From Lytechinus pictus (Eukaryota > Echinodermata > Echinoidea > Temnopleuroida > Toxopneustidae): a DNA stretch of 64,000 nt. How positions within the stretch are numbered: the first letter of the stretch is position 1; each line of letters begins with the position of its first letter. The translations under genes and the position numbers were made by a program. The stretch spans positions 75,004,420 through 75,068,419 of the forward strand of contig NC_087247.1 of NCBI RefSeq assembly GCF_037042905.1, written 5' to 3'. Positions 45,237-56,557 of the stretch are shown here, in pieces. The notes beneath the pieces are model-generated. The model saw nothing but the letters and a program-made list of their open reading frames with translations, did no database searches and was not told the DNA's origin.

Positions 45237-46042
45237 AAACAACATTCAGACATGAAAATTTGGCTCCTTTCTAGTCTTGTAATTAACTGTAGAGGGGGTA
45301 CGCTTATCACTTATCTTTGCCCACAATTTGTCCATTTACATGTACTTTTTAGTTTTATATTATCTATATATATATATCACATATTGTTTTCCATCACTAA
45401 TGCCGCATGCTACACCCCTTTACATTACAAGCACTTTATTAATGTTTAGTTATTAATTTTAAATCAGCCATTGCAATTGGGACAGGAGGAGGCTTTATGC
45501 CACAGTAGTTCAGTTAACTTTTTCTGTCCCTGGCATTCCAATGATTGAAATTTCTTATTTGGTATTGTTTATACTGAAAAGTATTTTCGTATTATTTGCC
45601 AAATAAATAATAATCATAGTAATAACAATTTTTCTTGACTGATCTTTAGAACAAAAAAAAAATCTCTCAAATTGTTGAACATTACAGAGGATCTGCAATA
45701 AGATAATCTGACCCCTAATGGATCAGGTCTAGCAAAGATGTTCATTATTAAGACATTCTATTTCCAATGCCCCAAGCTAGTTCGAAAGATAATTCCATCT
45801 GAGTGTAATTGTGGTATCAATTCTCCCCTTGCATGTTATATGTTCATAATGTGATTATAGCCAACCTTCCAAACTTTGTTCAAGGCTAATTTGAAATATT
45901 TCTACAGTATGCTTATCATTTTTTATTGATTATACTCCAGAAATAATGAATACTGAGAAACCTTAAGGATGTAGTGTATACTGATTACAAGCTAATAAAT
46001 AAAATTCAAGAAAAGGAAAAGCTGGAGACAACAATGATAAAT
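45237..46042. other. Unassigned sequence upstream of the HDAC6 linker exons
   Basis: AT-rich, no recognised exon or bounded element. Confidence 0.4.
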
Positions 46043-46152
46043 AAGTGGAACGCCTCTGGCAGTCTTGCCTGCATTACGCGATTTGATATAGTAGCAGTGC
46101 TGACTTTGAAGACAGCTAAATTGAATAATTATTCACAAAACTAAACAGAATA

Positions 46153-47869
46153 CTAGAATTTTAATTCGTCATGAGGACGAATTAGGTGATCTGTCTCTGA
46201 TTTCATGATCACGAAGACAATCAGCATGTTTATTGACATCAATACGATGATCATATTGAAAACTAAACTTCTATTACAAAAAGAACATGATGAATACTCT
46301 TGAAAAGAGAGAAATGAGAAACTTTGGAAAATAGATGTAAATGATACACATGGTACATGTACATGTTATATTAAAAGGATTTTTAAAACTATTTTATTGT
46401 GCAATGTTTTAACTTATATACCTTGTAATGGTCATGAAGGACCATTTGTGAAATGTTGAAAAGAAAGAAAAAAAAATTAAAAAATCTCATGTTCACCCTG
46501 GGTTCCAACCCTCGACCTTAAGATTGCAAGTCTGATGCCTTATCAACTGAGCTACACTATTTCCCATAGACTTTTACACATAAGCACTATTTCCCATGGA
46601 CTTTACACATAGCAAATTGAGAGGATCTCAAATCCAATTTTGCAAGTGAAATACGGGCATGATCTCGGCATCTGATTGGAAAATGGAGACCACATTGCGA
46701 TAGCTTACAATCTCAGCTACAACATACTCTGAGCTCAGAGAAAACCGACAAACAGAAATGGAGATATGGCTCGCGAAATAGAAGAATGTAAAATCCAGTT
46801 TGGAGAAAAAGTCATTTCCCATAGAGATTGCACACAAAATGAGCGAAAATGACATGCCTCTATAACTTGCCATTTTTCAGGATGATCCATTCCTTTAAAA
46901 GAAAATATAGCCATCAAATTAAAAAGAGTATGTCCTCAGCTACAATATAAGAAACTGAGCGAAAATTGACCAATATTTATGGAGTTAGAGTCAAATTTGC
47001 ATAATTGTGATGACGTCATAAGTAGCAAAGTGGAAATTTTGAGTTCCGACGCCATTTTGATGACGTCATGATAAAATTTCGGGTCAAATGTGACATGAAA
47101 TCATATCTCCCGTCCATACTCTATTTGAATATGAAAAAAAAATTGGGGGTCAACGGACTACCTGAAGAGCTATAATGAGTTTTGTATAGGCATGTTTTTG
47201 CACATATATTGTCTCTGGTTAGTGCGCGTGCGCGTGCGTGCTGTAAACTTTGATGGATGCTAATTCCGTTATTACTTGTCGTAGAAGGTTGATCAAGGTA
47301 TCAAATTACTCAGAATTATATTATCAATGCATTGATATGAAAAAAAAGCCGATCCTATGTTGTATAGTGCTGTTACGCGCGAAAAGGCGCGCGTAACCGT
47401 GCGCATGCGCAAATTTTCGATATGCTTAAAATGACCTGATTCATACTTTACTTTGGTCAAAAAGTGATTTTGAGCATTTTAAAATTTTGACGCGCGCGTA
47501 CGCGCCCATCGTGACCTTTACATGACCTTTAATGACATGGACATTTGACCCTTGACCTAAAGTTAATGTGATGTAAATATTGTTCATTTTTTATAATTGA
47601 TAATGAAGATATGATTGAAACTGTGATTTTACAAAATGGCGTCTAGATGACGTCATGATGACCTTTTGACCTTGAACTTGCTTTATACACATCACATGAT
47701 AAGTCTTTATATTTGATGATATTCTGAAGATAATTGATGGTGTAGATTTGGAGATTCTGTGCTAACAAAAAAAGGGCGGAAAATAAAAATAAATAAAAAA
47801 TAATAAATAAATAAAAAAGAAAATTCGTACGAAATTAAGAGTTGATCTGTCGATTGACAGATCACCTAA
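46153..47869 (-). mobile_element. Helitron-like unit 1 (1.7 kb)
   Basis: On the - strand it ends with an 8-bp stem hairpin (AATTCGTC/GACGAATT), six bases, then CTAG before a T, as Helitron 3' ends do (hairpin, CTRR, insertion between A and T). The other end starts TTAGGTGATCTGTCAATC, which does not show the usual terminal TC, so a Helentron-like variant is possible. A decayed tRNA-like segment and CpG-rich GCGCGCG tracts are inside. No Rep/helicase. Confidence 0.55.
46490..46562 (-). repeat. tRNA-like segment in unit 1
   Basis: Reads GTAGCTCAGTTGATAAGGCA, then an anticodon-like arm with loop CTTGCAA, then GAGGGTTGGAACCC. Box A is good; box B has one change. Embedded in a repeat and duplicated at 48203-48271, so a tRNA relic and not a gene. 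Confidence 0.7.
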
Positions 47870-49568
47870 CTAGAACTTTAATTCGTCATGAGGACAAATT
47901 AGGTGATCTGTCTCTGATTTTCATGATCACGAATACAATCAGCATGTTTATTAACATCAATACCATGATCATATTGAAAACTGAACTTTTATTACGAAAA
48001 GAACATGTTGAATACTCTTGAAAAGAGGGAAATGAGAAGTTTTGTGAAATAGATATAGGTGATACACATGGTACATGTACATGTTACATTGAAAGGGTTT
48101 ATAAACTATTTTATTGTGCAATATATACCTTGTAATGGTCATAAAGGACCATTTGTGAAATGTTGAAAAGAAACAAAAAAGAAAAGAAAAATTCTCATGT
48201 TCACCCCTGGGCTTGAACCCTGGACCCTAAGGACGCAAGTCTGATGCCTTATCAACTGAGCTACACTGTTTCCCATAGACTAATACACATAAGCACTATT
48301 TCCCATAGACTTAACACATAAGCAAATTGAGAGGATCTCAAATCCAATTTTGCAAGAGAAATACGGGCATGATCCCGGCATCTGATCAGAAAATTGAGAC
48401 CATTTTGCGATAGCTTACAATCTCAGCTACAACATACTCCAAGCTCAGAGAAAACCAACAAACAGAAATGGAGATATGGCTCGCGAAATAGAGGAATGTA
48501 AAATCCAGTTTTGAGAAAAAGTCATTTCCCATAGAGATTGCACACAAAATGAGCGAAAATGACATGCCTCTATAACTTGTCATTTTTCAGGATGATTCGT
48601 TCCTTGAAATGTAAATATAGCCATCAAATTAGAAGGAGTATGTCTTCAGCTACAACATATAAAAAACTGGGCGAAAATTGACCAATATTTATGGAGTTAG
48701 AGTCAAATATGCATAATTATGATGACGTCATAGGTAGCAAAATGGGAATTTTGAGTTCCGACGCCATTATGATGACGTCATGATAAAATTAAGGGTCAAA
48801 TGTGACATGAAATCATATCTCCCATCTATACACTATTGGAATATGAAAAAAAAATCGGGGGTCAATGGTTTACCTGAAGAGCTATAATGAGTTTTGTATA
48901 GGCATGTTTTTGCACATATATTGTCTATGGTTAGTGCGCGCGCGCGTGCGTGCTGTAAACTTTGATGGAGGCTAATTCCGTTATTACTTGTCGTAGAAGG
49001 TTGATCAAGGTATCAAATTATTCAGAATTATATTATCAATGCATTGATATTAAAAAATAATGATGATCCTATGTTGTATAGTGCCGTTACGCGCGAAAAC
49101 GCGCGCGCGCGCAATTTTTTGAAATGCTTAAAATGACCTGATTCGTACTTTACTTTGGTCAAAAAGTGATTTTGAGCATTTTAAAATTTTGACGCACGCG
49201 TACGCTCACGTCGTGACCTTCACATGACCTTTGATGACATGGACAGTTGACCCTTGACCTGAAGTTAATGTGATGTAAATATTGTTAATTTTTGATAATT
49301 GATAATGAAGATATGATTGAAACTGTGATTTTACAAAATGGCGTCTAGATGACGTCATGATGACCTTTTGACCTTAAACTTGCTTTATACACATCACATA
49401 AGTCCCCATATCTGATGATATTTTGAAGATAATTGATGGTGTAGATTTGGAGATTCTGTGCTAACAAGAAAAGGGCGGAAAATACAAATAAATAAGAAAT
49501 AATAAATAAATAAAAAAGAAAATTCGTACGAAATCAAGAGTTGATCTGTCGATTGACAGATCACCTAA
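47870..49568 (-). mobile_element. Helitron-like unit 2, head-to-tail with unit 1
   Basis: About 1.7 kb, closely similar to unit 1 along its length, starting CTAGAACTTTAATTCGTC and ending GACAGATCACCTAA. The CTAG end abuts the other unit directly with no spacer. A tRNA-like relic lies at 48203-48271. Confidence 0.6.
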
Positions 49569-49703
49569 TAAAAAAGAAAATTCGTACGAAATTAATAGTT
49601 GATCTGTCGATTGACAGATCACCTAATAATAACTAAATAAATAAATAAAAAAGAAAATTCGTACGAAATAAATAGTTGATCTGTCGATTGACAGATCACC
49701 TAA
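49569..49703 (-). repeat. Two extra copies of the unit terminus
   Basis: Two more copies of the final 60-70 bp (AAAATTCGTACGAAAT to GACAGATCACCTAA) follow unit 2, making three adjacent copies of the same terminus. Confidence 0.8.
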
Positions 49704-49899
49704 TAATAAAATACTATGCCCATTGACCCAAAATGACCTATGACCATGATCATATGACCTAAGACGTGGCAAAACAATCATTCATACTTCATTACCCTTA
49801 TGTCTACATGTATGTTTCATGAACAAGATCCATAAACTTTCTAAGTTATGATGCCATTTCAACAAATACCCCCAATTGGCTAAAGTTCATTGACCTTAA

Positions 49900-50796
49900 A
49901 GGGATGGCCGGGCTGAAAGTATTTATAGCTTAATAAATAGAGTAGAATTCACTGAGCAAAATGCCGTAAATTTCATCAAAAACAGATAACAAATAACAAA
50001 GTTAATACCAAATAGGTTCATTATTGCAGAATGAAATAATCGCTAGAGGGTATTCATTTGTCTCGCAATCTACTATGGTCAACAAGGAAATTCGTGATCA
50101 CTCTCGCAAAAAGTGTTCACTAGCTTTCTAGGAAATTCGTGATCACTCTCGCAAAAAGTGTTCACTAGCTTACAAGTTCACGAGCTTTCGAGTGCCGCTG
50201 CAACTCTTTATCAAGTGACGAAAATTATCTGATACGGTAGTCAATTTATACGAATTTCCTTGTTGACCATAGTAGATTGCGAGACAAATGAATACCCTCT
50301 AGCGATTAATAACAAAGTTATTGAATTTTAAAGTTTAGCAATATTTTGTGAAAACAGTCGTCATGAATATTCATTAGGAGGGCTGATGATGTCACATTCC
50401 CACTTGTTCTTTTGTATTTTATCATATGAAATTAGGTTTATTCATTTTTTTTCCTCCAAGAACTAGAAAAATTGGATTGACAACTGATTTAGTGCATTAG
50501 ATATTTATTGCTGCAACTTATTTCATTTTAAGGGAGACATATTATTCACACAAGTATGAAATAATGAAAAAATTATGATTTATGTAAATAACATAAGAAA
50601 ACGGAAAGTGGAGATGTGACATCATCAGCCCACCTAATGAATATTCATGATGACTGTTTTCACAAAATATTGCTAAACTTTAAACTTCAATAACTTTATT
50701 ATTTGTTATCCGATTTTGATGACATTTTCGGCATTTTGCTCAGTAAATTGTACTCTATGTATTAAGATATGAATATTTTCAGCCTGGAGCATCCCT
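49900..50796. mobile_element. Palindromic MITE with a second palindrome inside
   Basis: Outer ends AGGGATGGCCGGGCTGAAA and TTCAGCCTGGAGCATCCCT. The empty site can be inferred from sister repeats (GACCTTAAATGACC), consistent with TTAA or TA duplication. An inner palindrome, 50041-50304, has arms of about 55 bp starting CGCTAGAGGGTATTCATTTG. A 47-bp block (GAAATTCGTGATCACTCTCG...) is directly duplicated at about 50087-50180. Confidence 0.85.
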
Positions 50797-51193
50797 TTAA
50801 ATGACCTTTGATCTTGGGCATGTGACCTGAAACATGCACAGGATATTCAGGTATGCATGATTTTTCTTATCTCTTATGTCAAATTTTCATGAACTAGATC
50901 TATAAACTTTTAAAGTTATGACAATTCTGCAAATATCCCCAACATTACTGAAGTTCATTGATCATAAGTGACCTTTGACCTTGGTCATGCGACCTGAAAC
51001 TCTGGCAGGATCTTCAGTGATACAACATTACCCTTATGTCTAAGTTTCACGAACTAGGTCCATATACTTTTTAAGTTATGATGACATTTCAAAAACTTAA
51101 CCTTGGTTGATATTACAATGTTGATGACGCCACCGCCATCGCCGCCGTCGGAAAAGCGGCAGCTACAGTCTCGCTCTGCTATGCAGGCTAGAC

Positions 51194-51634
51194 AAAAATG
51201 AGGAAGAAATACTGAATAGTTCTGAAATGTTCAATGCTCTTACTTGATTTTATACTGCTGGTTCTTCAAAAATAATTTATTTAAAGCTATCAATCATTCA
51301 ACATAGTATGCTGTTTAATAGATCAGTGATGTGATGAAAAGGCAGTCACAGCAAATAACATGAGAATGGGGCTAACTCAATACTTTCTGCGTGACAACAC
51401 TTCCAAATGTGAAGGCATGCATGGTAATGGCATGAATTAAGTCCTTATTACATTCAACAGTTACTGTAAAAAATAACAGACCATATACAAAATGAGTCAT
51501 TGAACATTGGGAGTGAATTTCTGTGAGGATATGATACAAATGAAATTCATGTAAGAGCAGTGTTGGCATCAGAGGATGCATAAAAAATACTTAAACAAAA
51601 AATAAGCCACAAATATGTAGGTCTATATCTTATA
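51194..51634. other. Unassigned sequence
   Basis: No exon or element recognised. Confidence 0.4.
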
Positions 51635-52184
51635 CCCTTTTTACACAGGATTTTCTTAACCCCGGACTATCGCTAACCCCGTACTATCCTTAACCCCGTA
51701 CTATTTTTTTTTCCTTTTCACACATGCCAAATTGTTATCGCTAACCCCGGATAAGGAATGCTTGCTTTTCACACACGAAACTCGCTAACCCCGGACTAGT
51801 GGTTTTTGTCGATCATTCGTAGTACAAGTACTTCACTCGTACCTTTTTACACACGCTAAAATTTCCTTAACCCCGTACTATAGGTGGGGCTAAATTGCCA
51901 TTTAGCCCCACCTATAGTACGGGGTTAAGCTTAGCCCACTTTCGTTTTACACTAGCGATCTTAACCCCGTACTATCGCTCTTAGCACCGCAATTGCTGGG
52001 ATAACCCTGCTTTTTTGCAGGGCCAAATAATCCCGTACTAAAGGTGGGGTTAGCCCACTTTGCAAAAATGCTGTGTAAAAAGAAAGTGGGCTAAGCTTAA
52101 CCCCGTACTATAGGTGGGGCTAAATGGCAATTTAGCCCCACCTATAGTACGGGGTTAAGGAAATTTTAGCGTGTGTAAAAAGGG
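51635..52184. mobile_element. TA-flanked MITE with repeated TTAACCCCGTACTA hairpins
   Basis: Ends CCCTTTTTACACA and TGTGTAAAAAGGG, with TA at 51633-51634 and 52185-52186. The interior has about ten copies of TTAACCCCGTACTAT in both orientations, two of which form long near-perfect hairpins (about 51865-51929 and 52098-52160). Same plan as 3540-3917. Confidence 0.85.
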
Positions 52185-52440
52185 TAATATTGGATGAAAC
52201 GTTTAATACTGAAATTCCCCTTTCATTAAAAGCTGCACAATCTTTGCTACAATATGTCTTCATGGTCATAACTGGTCTTAATTGCCCAAAACAAACAATA
52301 TACATGTCAGCAATCTTTTTTTTCAATAGCTCTCACTTCTATCTATTTTTAAATCGATGAGAACCAATGAATAAAAGATGACAAAAATGTAATTAAAAGT
52401 AAAAATAACGATACTTCTTCTGAGATGCCAGGAACTTTTT

Positions 52441-52936
52441 TAACCCAGGGAGCCCAGGAGCTCACCGTGCATTTACTCATACTCACGGGACTAGGGTAGA
52501 TTGTGGTCACAATAACTTGGAAAGGAAATTGTGAAAACAGAAATTATGCACTTACCACAATTATATGGATGAAGGTCTATTGTGTGGCAGTATCCTGACA
52601 TCGAGGCACAGACTGGAACCTAAAAAAAAAACACGAAAAGTTCTGTCGCAATACCTCTCCTAATTCTTTCAAAATTCATAACAAAATGGCCGATCGAGAC
52701 TGGGGTAGGAGAGAACTTTTCGTTTTTTTGAGGTTCCAGTCTGTGCCTCGATGTCAGAATACTGCCACACGATAGACCTTCATCCATATAATCGTGGGAA
52801 GTGCATAATTTCTGTTTTCACAATTTTATTTCCAAGTTCTTGTGACCACAATCTACCCTAGTCCTGTGAGTATGAGTAAATGCACGGTGAGCTCCTGGGC
52901 TCCCGCCCGCTTTGCGGGTGGGAGCCCCCTGGGTTA
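52441..52936. mobile_element. Palindromic MITE, TAACCCAGGGAGC family
   Basis: Arms of about 190 bp from TAACCCAGGGAGCCC to CCCCTGGGTTA, around an unpaired centre near 52625-52725. The right arm carries an extra hairpin, GCTCCCGCCCGC/GCGGGTGGGAGC, absent from the left. Flanked by TA. Confidence 0.85.
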
Positions 52937-53789
52937 GAACTTTTTGAGATCTCTCTAAAACAGCTTTGTAACAAAGTTTACAAGCGCAATTTCATAAATT
53001 TAGATTTGAAATTTAGATTTGCCATTCAGATATGACACAAAATATTTTCATTGAATGGTAATGTGTATAATTTATTAGGGGGTTAGTTTCTCCAAGGTTT
53101 AAGGATTTTTTTTCTTCAATCCACATCCACAATTGTTTTAAGTATCCTTTAAACAATCCCTCAAACTCAGTTCTTTCCCACATTCCATTATGGTTACTTA
53201 ATGATTTATCTGTAACACTACTTAAAGATTGCCATGAGCCTTCCTTCTTAAATTTTACTGATAATAGCAAAAGGGTATCAGGGTAACCAAACTGTCTCAT
53301 TTGACCTCCCCCCCCCCCCATAAAAAAATGTTTTCCTTCAAATTTGGTTAATGTGACTTAAACAAGTGAAATGAAATTTCTCTTAAATTGCAAGGCATAA
53401 GGTCTATCACTTACTTTTTCTGATTTATACTTGGGTTCAATCTTTAATTACATGTTCTGCCTATATTGAGCACTTATAAAAAATGGATTCGAAAACATGG
53501 AACTGTGAACTGACTGAAAAATTAGTGGATGTAGGTGAAGTGAATACTCTTAGTTTGTTGTAAATATAATATACAAGTGTTCTTAGAAACAAAATCATTA
53601 TCAATTGAGTTGGCTAACCATGCATAAAATCACTTAATTCAGAGAGGAAATTTGGAACAGAATTGGCATGTTATTTTTAGCTTTTAGGGTTTTTAATTTT
53701 TTAAATTTTGCATTTCAATAATCAATTCTGGTTTGTACAATGCCTAATGATTGCTAATAAAAAGATGCGAGGGCTCAAAATAAAAAAAA
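52937..53789. other. Unassigned sequence
   Basis: A - strand open frame at about 53321-53013 matches nothing I recognise. C-run at about 53308-53319. Confidence 0.4.
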
Positions 53790-53871
53790 CAAGTGGAGCG
53801 CCTCTGGCAGTCTCACCTGCATCACGCGATTCAATATAGCAGCAGTGCTGACTTTGAAAACTACTATTATA

Positions 53872-54035
53872 CAAATAATGAATGTTCAAGAGTGCAATGG
53901 ACAGAATACTTCATGAGGTGAAAGATGAAATGATCCATTCAACGAGGCGTAGCCGAGTTGAATGGATCATTATTTCATCTTTCACCGAATGAAGTATTCT
54001 GTCCATTGCACGAATGAAAAAACATTCATTATTTG
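53872..54035. repeat. Modular palindrome with GA/GA internal loops, copy 2
   Basis: Stem 2 is a perfect 23-bp match (53892-53914 with 53989-54011). Stem 3 is 53917-53943 with 53957-53986 (one 3-nt bulge). The apex is GGC/GCC around GTA. GA sits on both strands between stems at 53890-53891/54012-54013, 53915-53916/53987-53988 and 53944-53945/53955-53956. The flank GTTTATATGACACCTA (from 54036) recurs inverted at about 54329-54343, so the whole mobile unit may run to about 54355. Confidence 0.88.
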
Positions 54036-54359
54036 GTTTATATGACACCTAAAAATTGATTTTTTTTTTCATATGAAATTAATGAATTTCGATGCAAAAC
54101 ACGCTCATGCAGTGCGAGTTCGGTCTGTTGATTGTTACGTCATTGCAACATGCGCACTGTTGGTGCCTGCAGCTGCAGTCTGTGTGCGCGAGTGCAATGG
54201 ACAAAATCGTATGGATCTAAAATTGCACGATGAATGGATCCAAAATTGCACGGTTGATGACGTCATTGTAAAATGGACTGAATGATCGATATCAAACAAC
54301 CAATCAAATCACGAGGATCTATCTAGGTGTCATATAAAAAATAATCATTCTAAAAAACA

Positions 54360-55430
54360 CCATTTATATAATGATACAATACTACGTTCATTAACAATAA
54401 ATGACATTTGACCTTGATCAAGACTTGTCAGTGATACTTGATTGCCCCTATATCCACATTTCATAAACTACAGTATATCTGGTCGCATTTCATTAGTTGG
54501 GTATGCAAAAAGGGTGGCGGGTGAACAATTTTCCACATGGTGCCATGGATAGATGGTTGCTACATCACAGCATCTTGACCAAATATATTGAGTAAGATCT
54601 CATTTTAAAGCTAGAACTATAGGCTACATATATTACTATAAATTAGATCAATACAATATAAAGAACAAAAACTATAGAACATTCAGTTTGAAGGGGTGGT
54701 GGAGCCGGTGGATGCGGGGAATGATAGAATGTTAATAAAACTTAATTAACAAGTTAATATAATATGTAATATGACTGTTAGCCTCAATGACTGTTAGCCT
54801 CAAAAGCAGGGAACAACTAAATGCTATGAAAATTTGACAATTTTGAAAATATGCAGGAATGAAATACATGTGCATGTTGGCTCTGATCTGCAACCTAATC
54901 AATTAGTAAACTGGAGAAATTTGGTTAATTATCTAATTTGTAATCTTAATTTTTAATGCAAATGTTGTGGATCGTTGCAACAAACATTTCTTCCCATAAT
55001 GTAGTCATTTAGCCAAGCATATAAACAATGACAGGCATTTTTGGGGGGAAAAATGTAAAACTAAATATTGTTAATTAATTAGTGTAATTAATATGCATAC
55101 AATAACGGATAATTATTCAATTTTTGTTACAGATTTAATTATTGATGTTATAAGATTTAAACTGCAAAATACTAGGGTGATCCAATGTTGCATTAACTTT
55201 TGACACCAGTTTATGTGCTGCAGGTCCAATTTGAGAAAAACACATTTCAAAATTCATATTTACATTGACGTCTATGTAATAATTAACTGTTAATTAGTCA
55301 TTTTAAGGAAAAATAAAGGTATTTGAGACTTAAAACTTTGTCATTATTTACAGAATGGAAATACCTATAAAATATCAAAAAATATTTTTTGACCATTTTT
55401 ACCTTGTTTGCGAAATTAGACCACCTTATG
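54360..55430. other. Non-repeat interior of element D or older sequence
   Basis: AT-rich, no exon recognised. It separates the palindrome from the tandem units. Confidence 0.4.
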
Positions 55431-56557
55431 ACATGTGACCATCTATAAACTCTGAAAGTTATGACAGCAATTCTAATTATTACCTCCAAAATAACGAAAG
55501 TTCAATGGCCTTAAATGACCTTTGACTTTGGTCATGTGACCTGAAACTCACATGAGATGTTCAGTTCTTAAAACAAAAGTTTTATGAACTAGATCCATAC
55601 AATTTCAGAGTTATGATGGTAATTCAACAAATACCCCCAACTTGGCCAAAGTTCATTGACCTTAAATGACCTTGATCATGTGACCTGAAACTCACACAGG
55701 ATGTTTAGTGATACTTGATTACTCTTATGTCTAAGTTTCATGAATCAGATCCATAAACTTTCAAAGTTATGATGGTAATTCAACAGATACCCTCAGCATG
55801 GCCAAAGTTCATTGACCTTTGACCTTGGTCATGTGCCTTGAAACTCCGGAAGGATGTTCAGTAATACTTGATGAATCTTATGTTCAAGTTTCATGAACTA
55901 CCGTAGGTCTATATACTTTCTAAGTTAAGATGTCATTTGTCGTTTCAAAAACTTAACCTTCGTTTAATATTTGGTATTGACGCCGCCGCCGTTAGAAAAG
56001 CGGTGCCTATAGTCTCACTCTGCTATGTAGGTGAGACAAAAAAATGAGACAATAATTTTTGCCCTAAAATGCAAGAGAGAAAAAATTTTAAGAATTAAAC
56101 ATGCATTACAATAATTTTGTTCTCTCTTGAAGGCCCGGGGGGGCCACTTCCATTCACGAGTGGATACCATGCGCGACCATGAGGTCTCGAAAAGCACCCT
56201 AAACACGTATTGGCGTGTAAAACCCTACCCTTAACAAGTATTGGAAACAAAGCGATACTCTTGGCAAGTATTCCCTGAATTGAACCCCTAAACAAGTACA
56301 GCTATATTTCAATTGTTATGTCACAGACATCGGTCGTCGGTTTTACCTACATCATTGGGTTTAGTACAGCCCCACCTCCCACACCTCGCGCAAATCGTAC
56401 TCTAAACACGTAGTGTTGACTCTTGGGGCAAAAAGTACATCCTTTATAAAACATTTAAGTCTCAATTTTTTATAACCTCGCAAATTTGACCCTAAACACG
56501 TAGCTTTCCTAGCAAAAATAGATACCCTTTTTTTCATCATTTTGGGTGATTCCATAC

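Larger units (their letters stand above)
46043..51193 (-). mobile_element. TIR/tandem-repeat element C (GTCTCGCCTGCAT family), interrupted
   Basis: Reverse orientation: AAGTGGAACGCCTCTGGCAG at 46043 and the GCGGC..AGTCTCGCTCTGCTATGCAG end at 51193. Split by the tandem Helitron-like units (46153-49703) and by the palindromic MITE (49900-50796). The remaining 180-bp-type units lie at about 49710-49896 and 50797-51110. Confidence 0.75.
53790..56037 (-). mobile_element. TIR/tandem-repeat element D (GTCTCGCCTGCAT family)
   Basis: Reverse orientation: CAAGTGGAGCGCCTCTGGCA at 53790 and AGTCTCACTCTGCTATGTAG, then GTGAGAC at 56037. Tandem units of about 180 bp at 55430-55940. Interrupted near its right end by the palindrome element at 53872. 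Confidence 0.75.

Noticed and set aside
46153..46190. Hammerhead ribozyme resembling CATGAGGACGAA
   Set aside because: Only a simple hairpin; the CUGAUGA and cleavage-site elements are not in the required order.
46490..48271. Functional tRNA genes at 46490-46562 and 48203-48271
   Set aside because: Acceptor-stem pairing is not evident, the anticodon arm is imperfect, and both lie in the same repeated unit, so they are relics.
3540..52184. Telomere-like (TTAGGG) meaning for the TTAACCCC and TACCCC repeats
   Set aside because: The repeats are confined to two TA-flanked MITEs, lack a 6-bp tandem period, and are interspersed in both orientations.
53013..53321. 102-residue - strand frame
   Set aside because: No motif, splice site or homology that I can recognise, and AT-rich codon use typical of random frames here; it does not resemble HDAC6.
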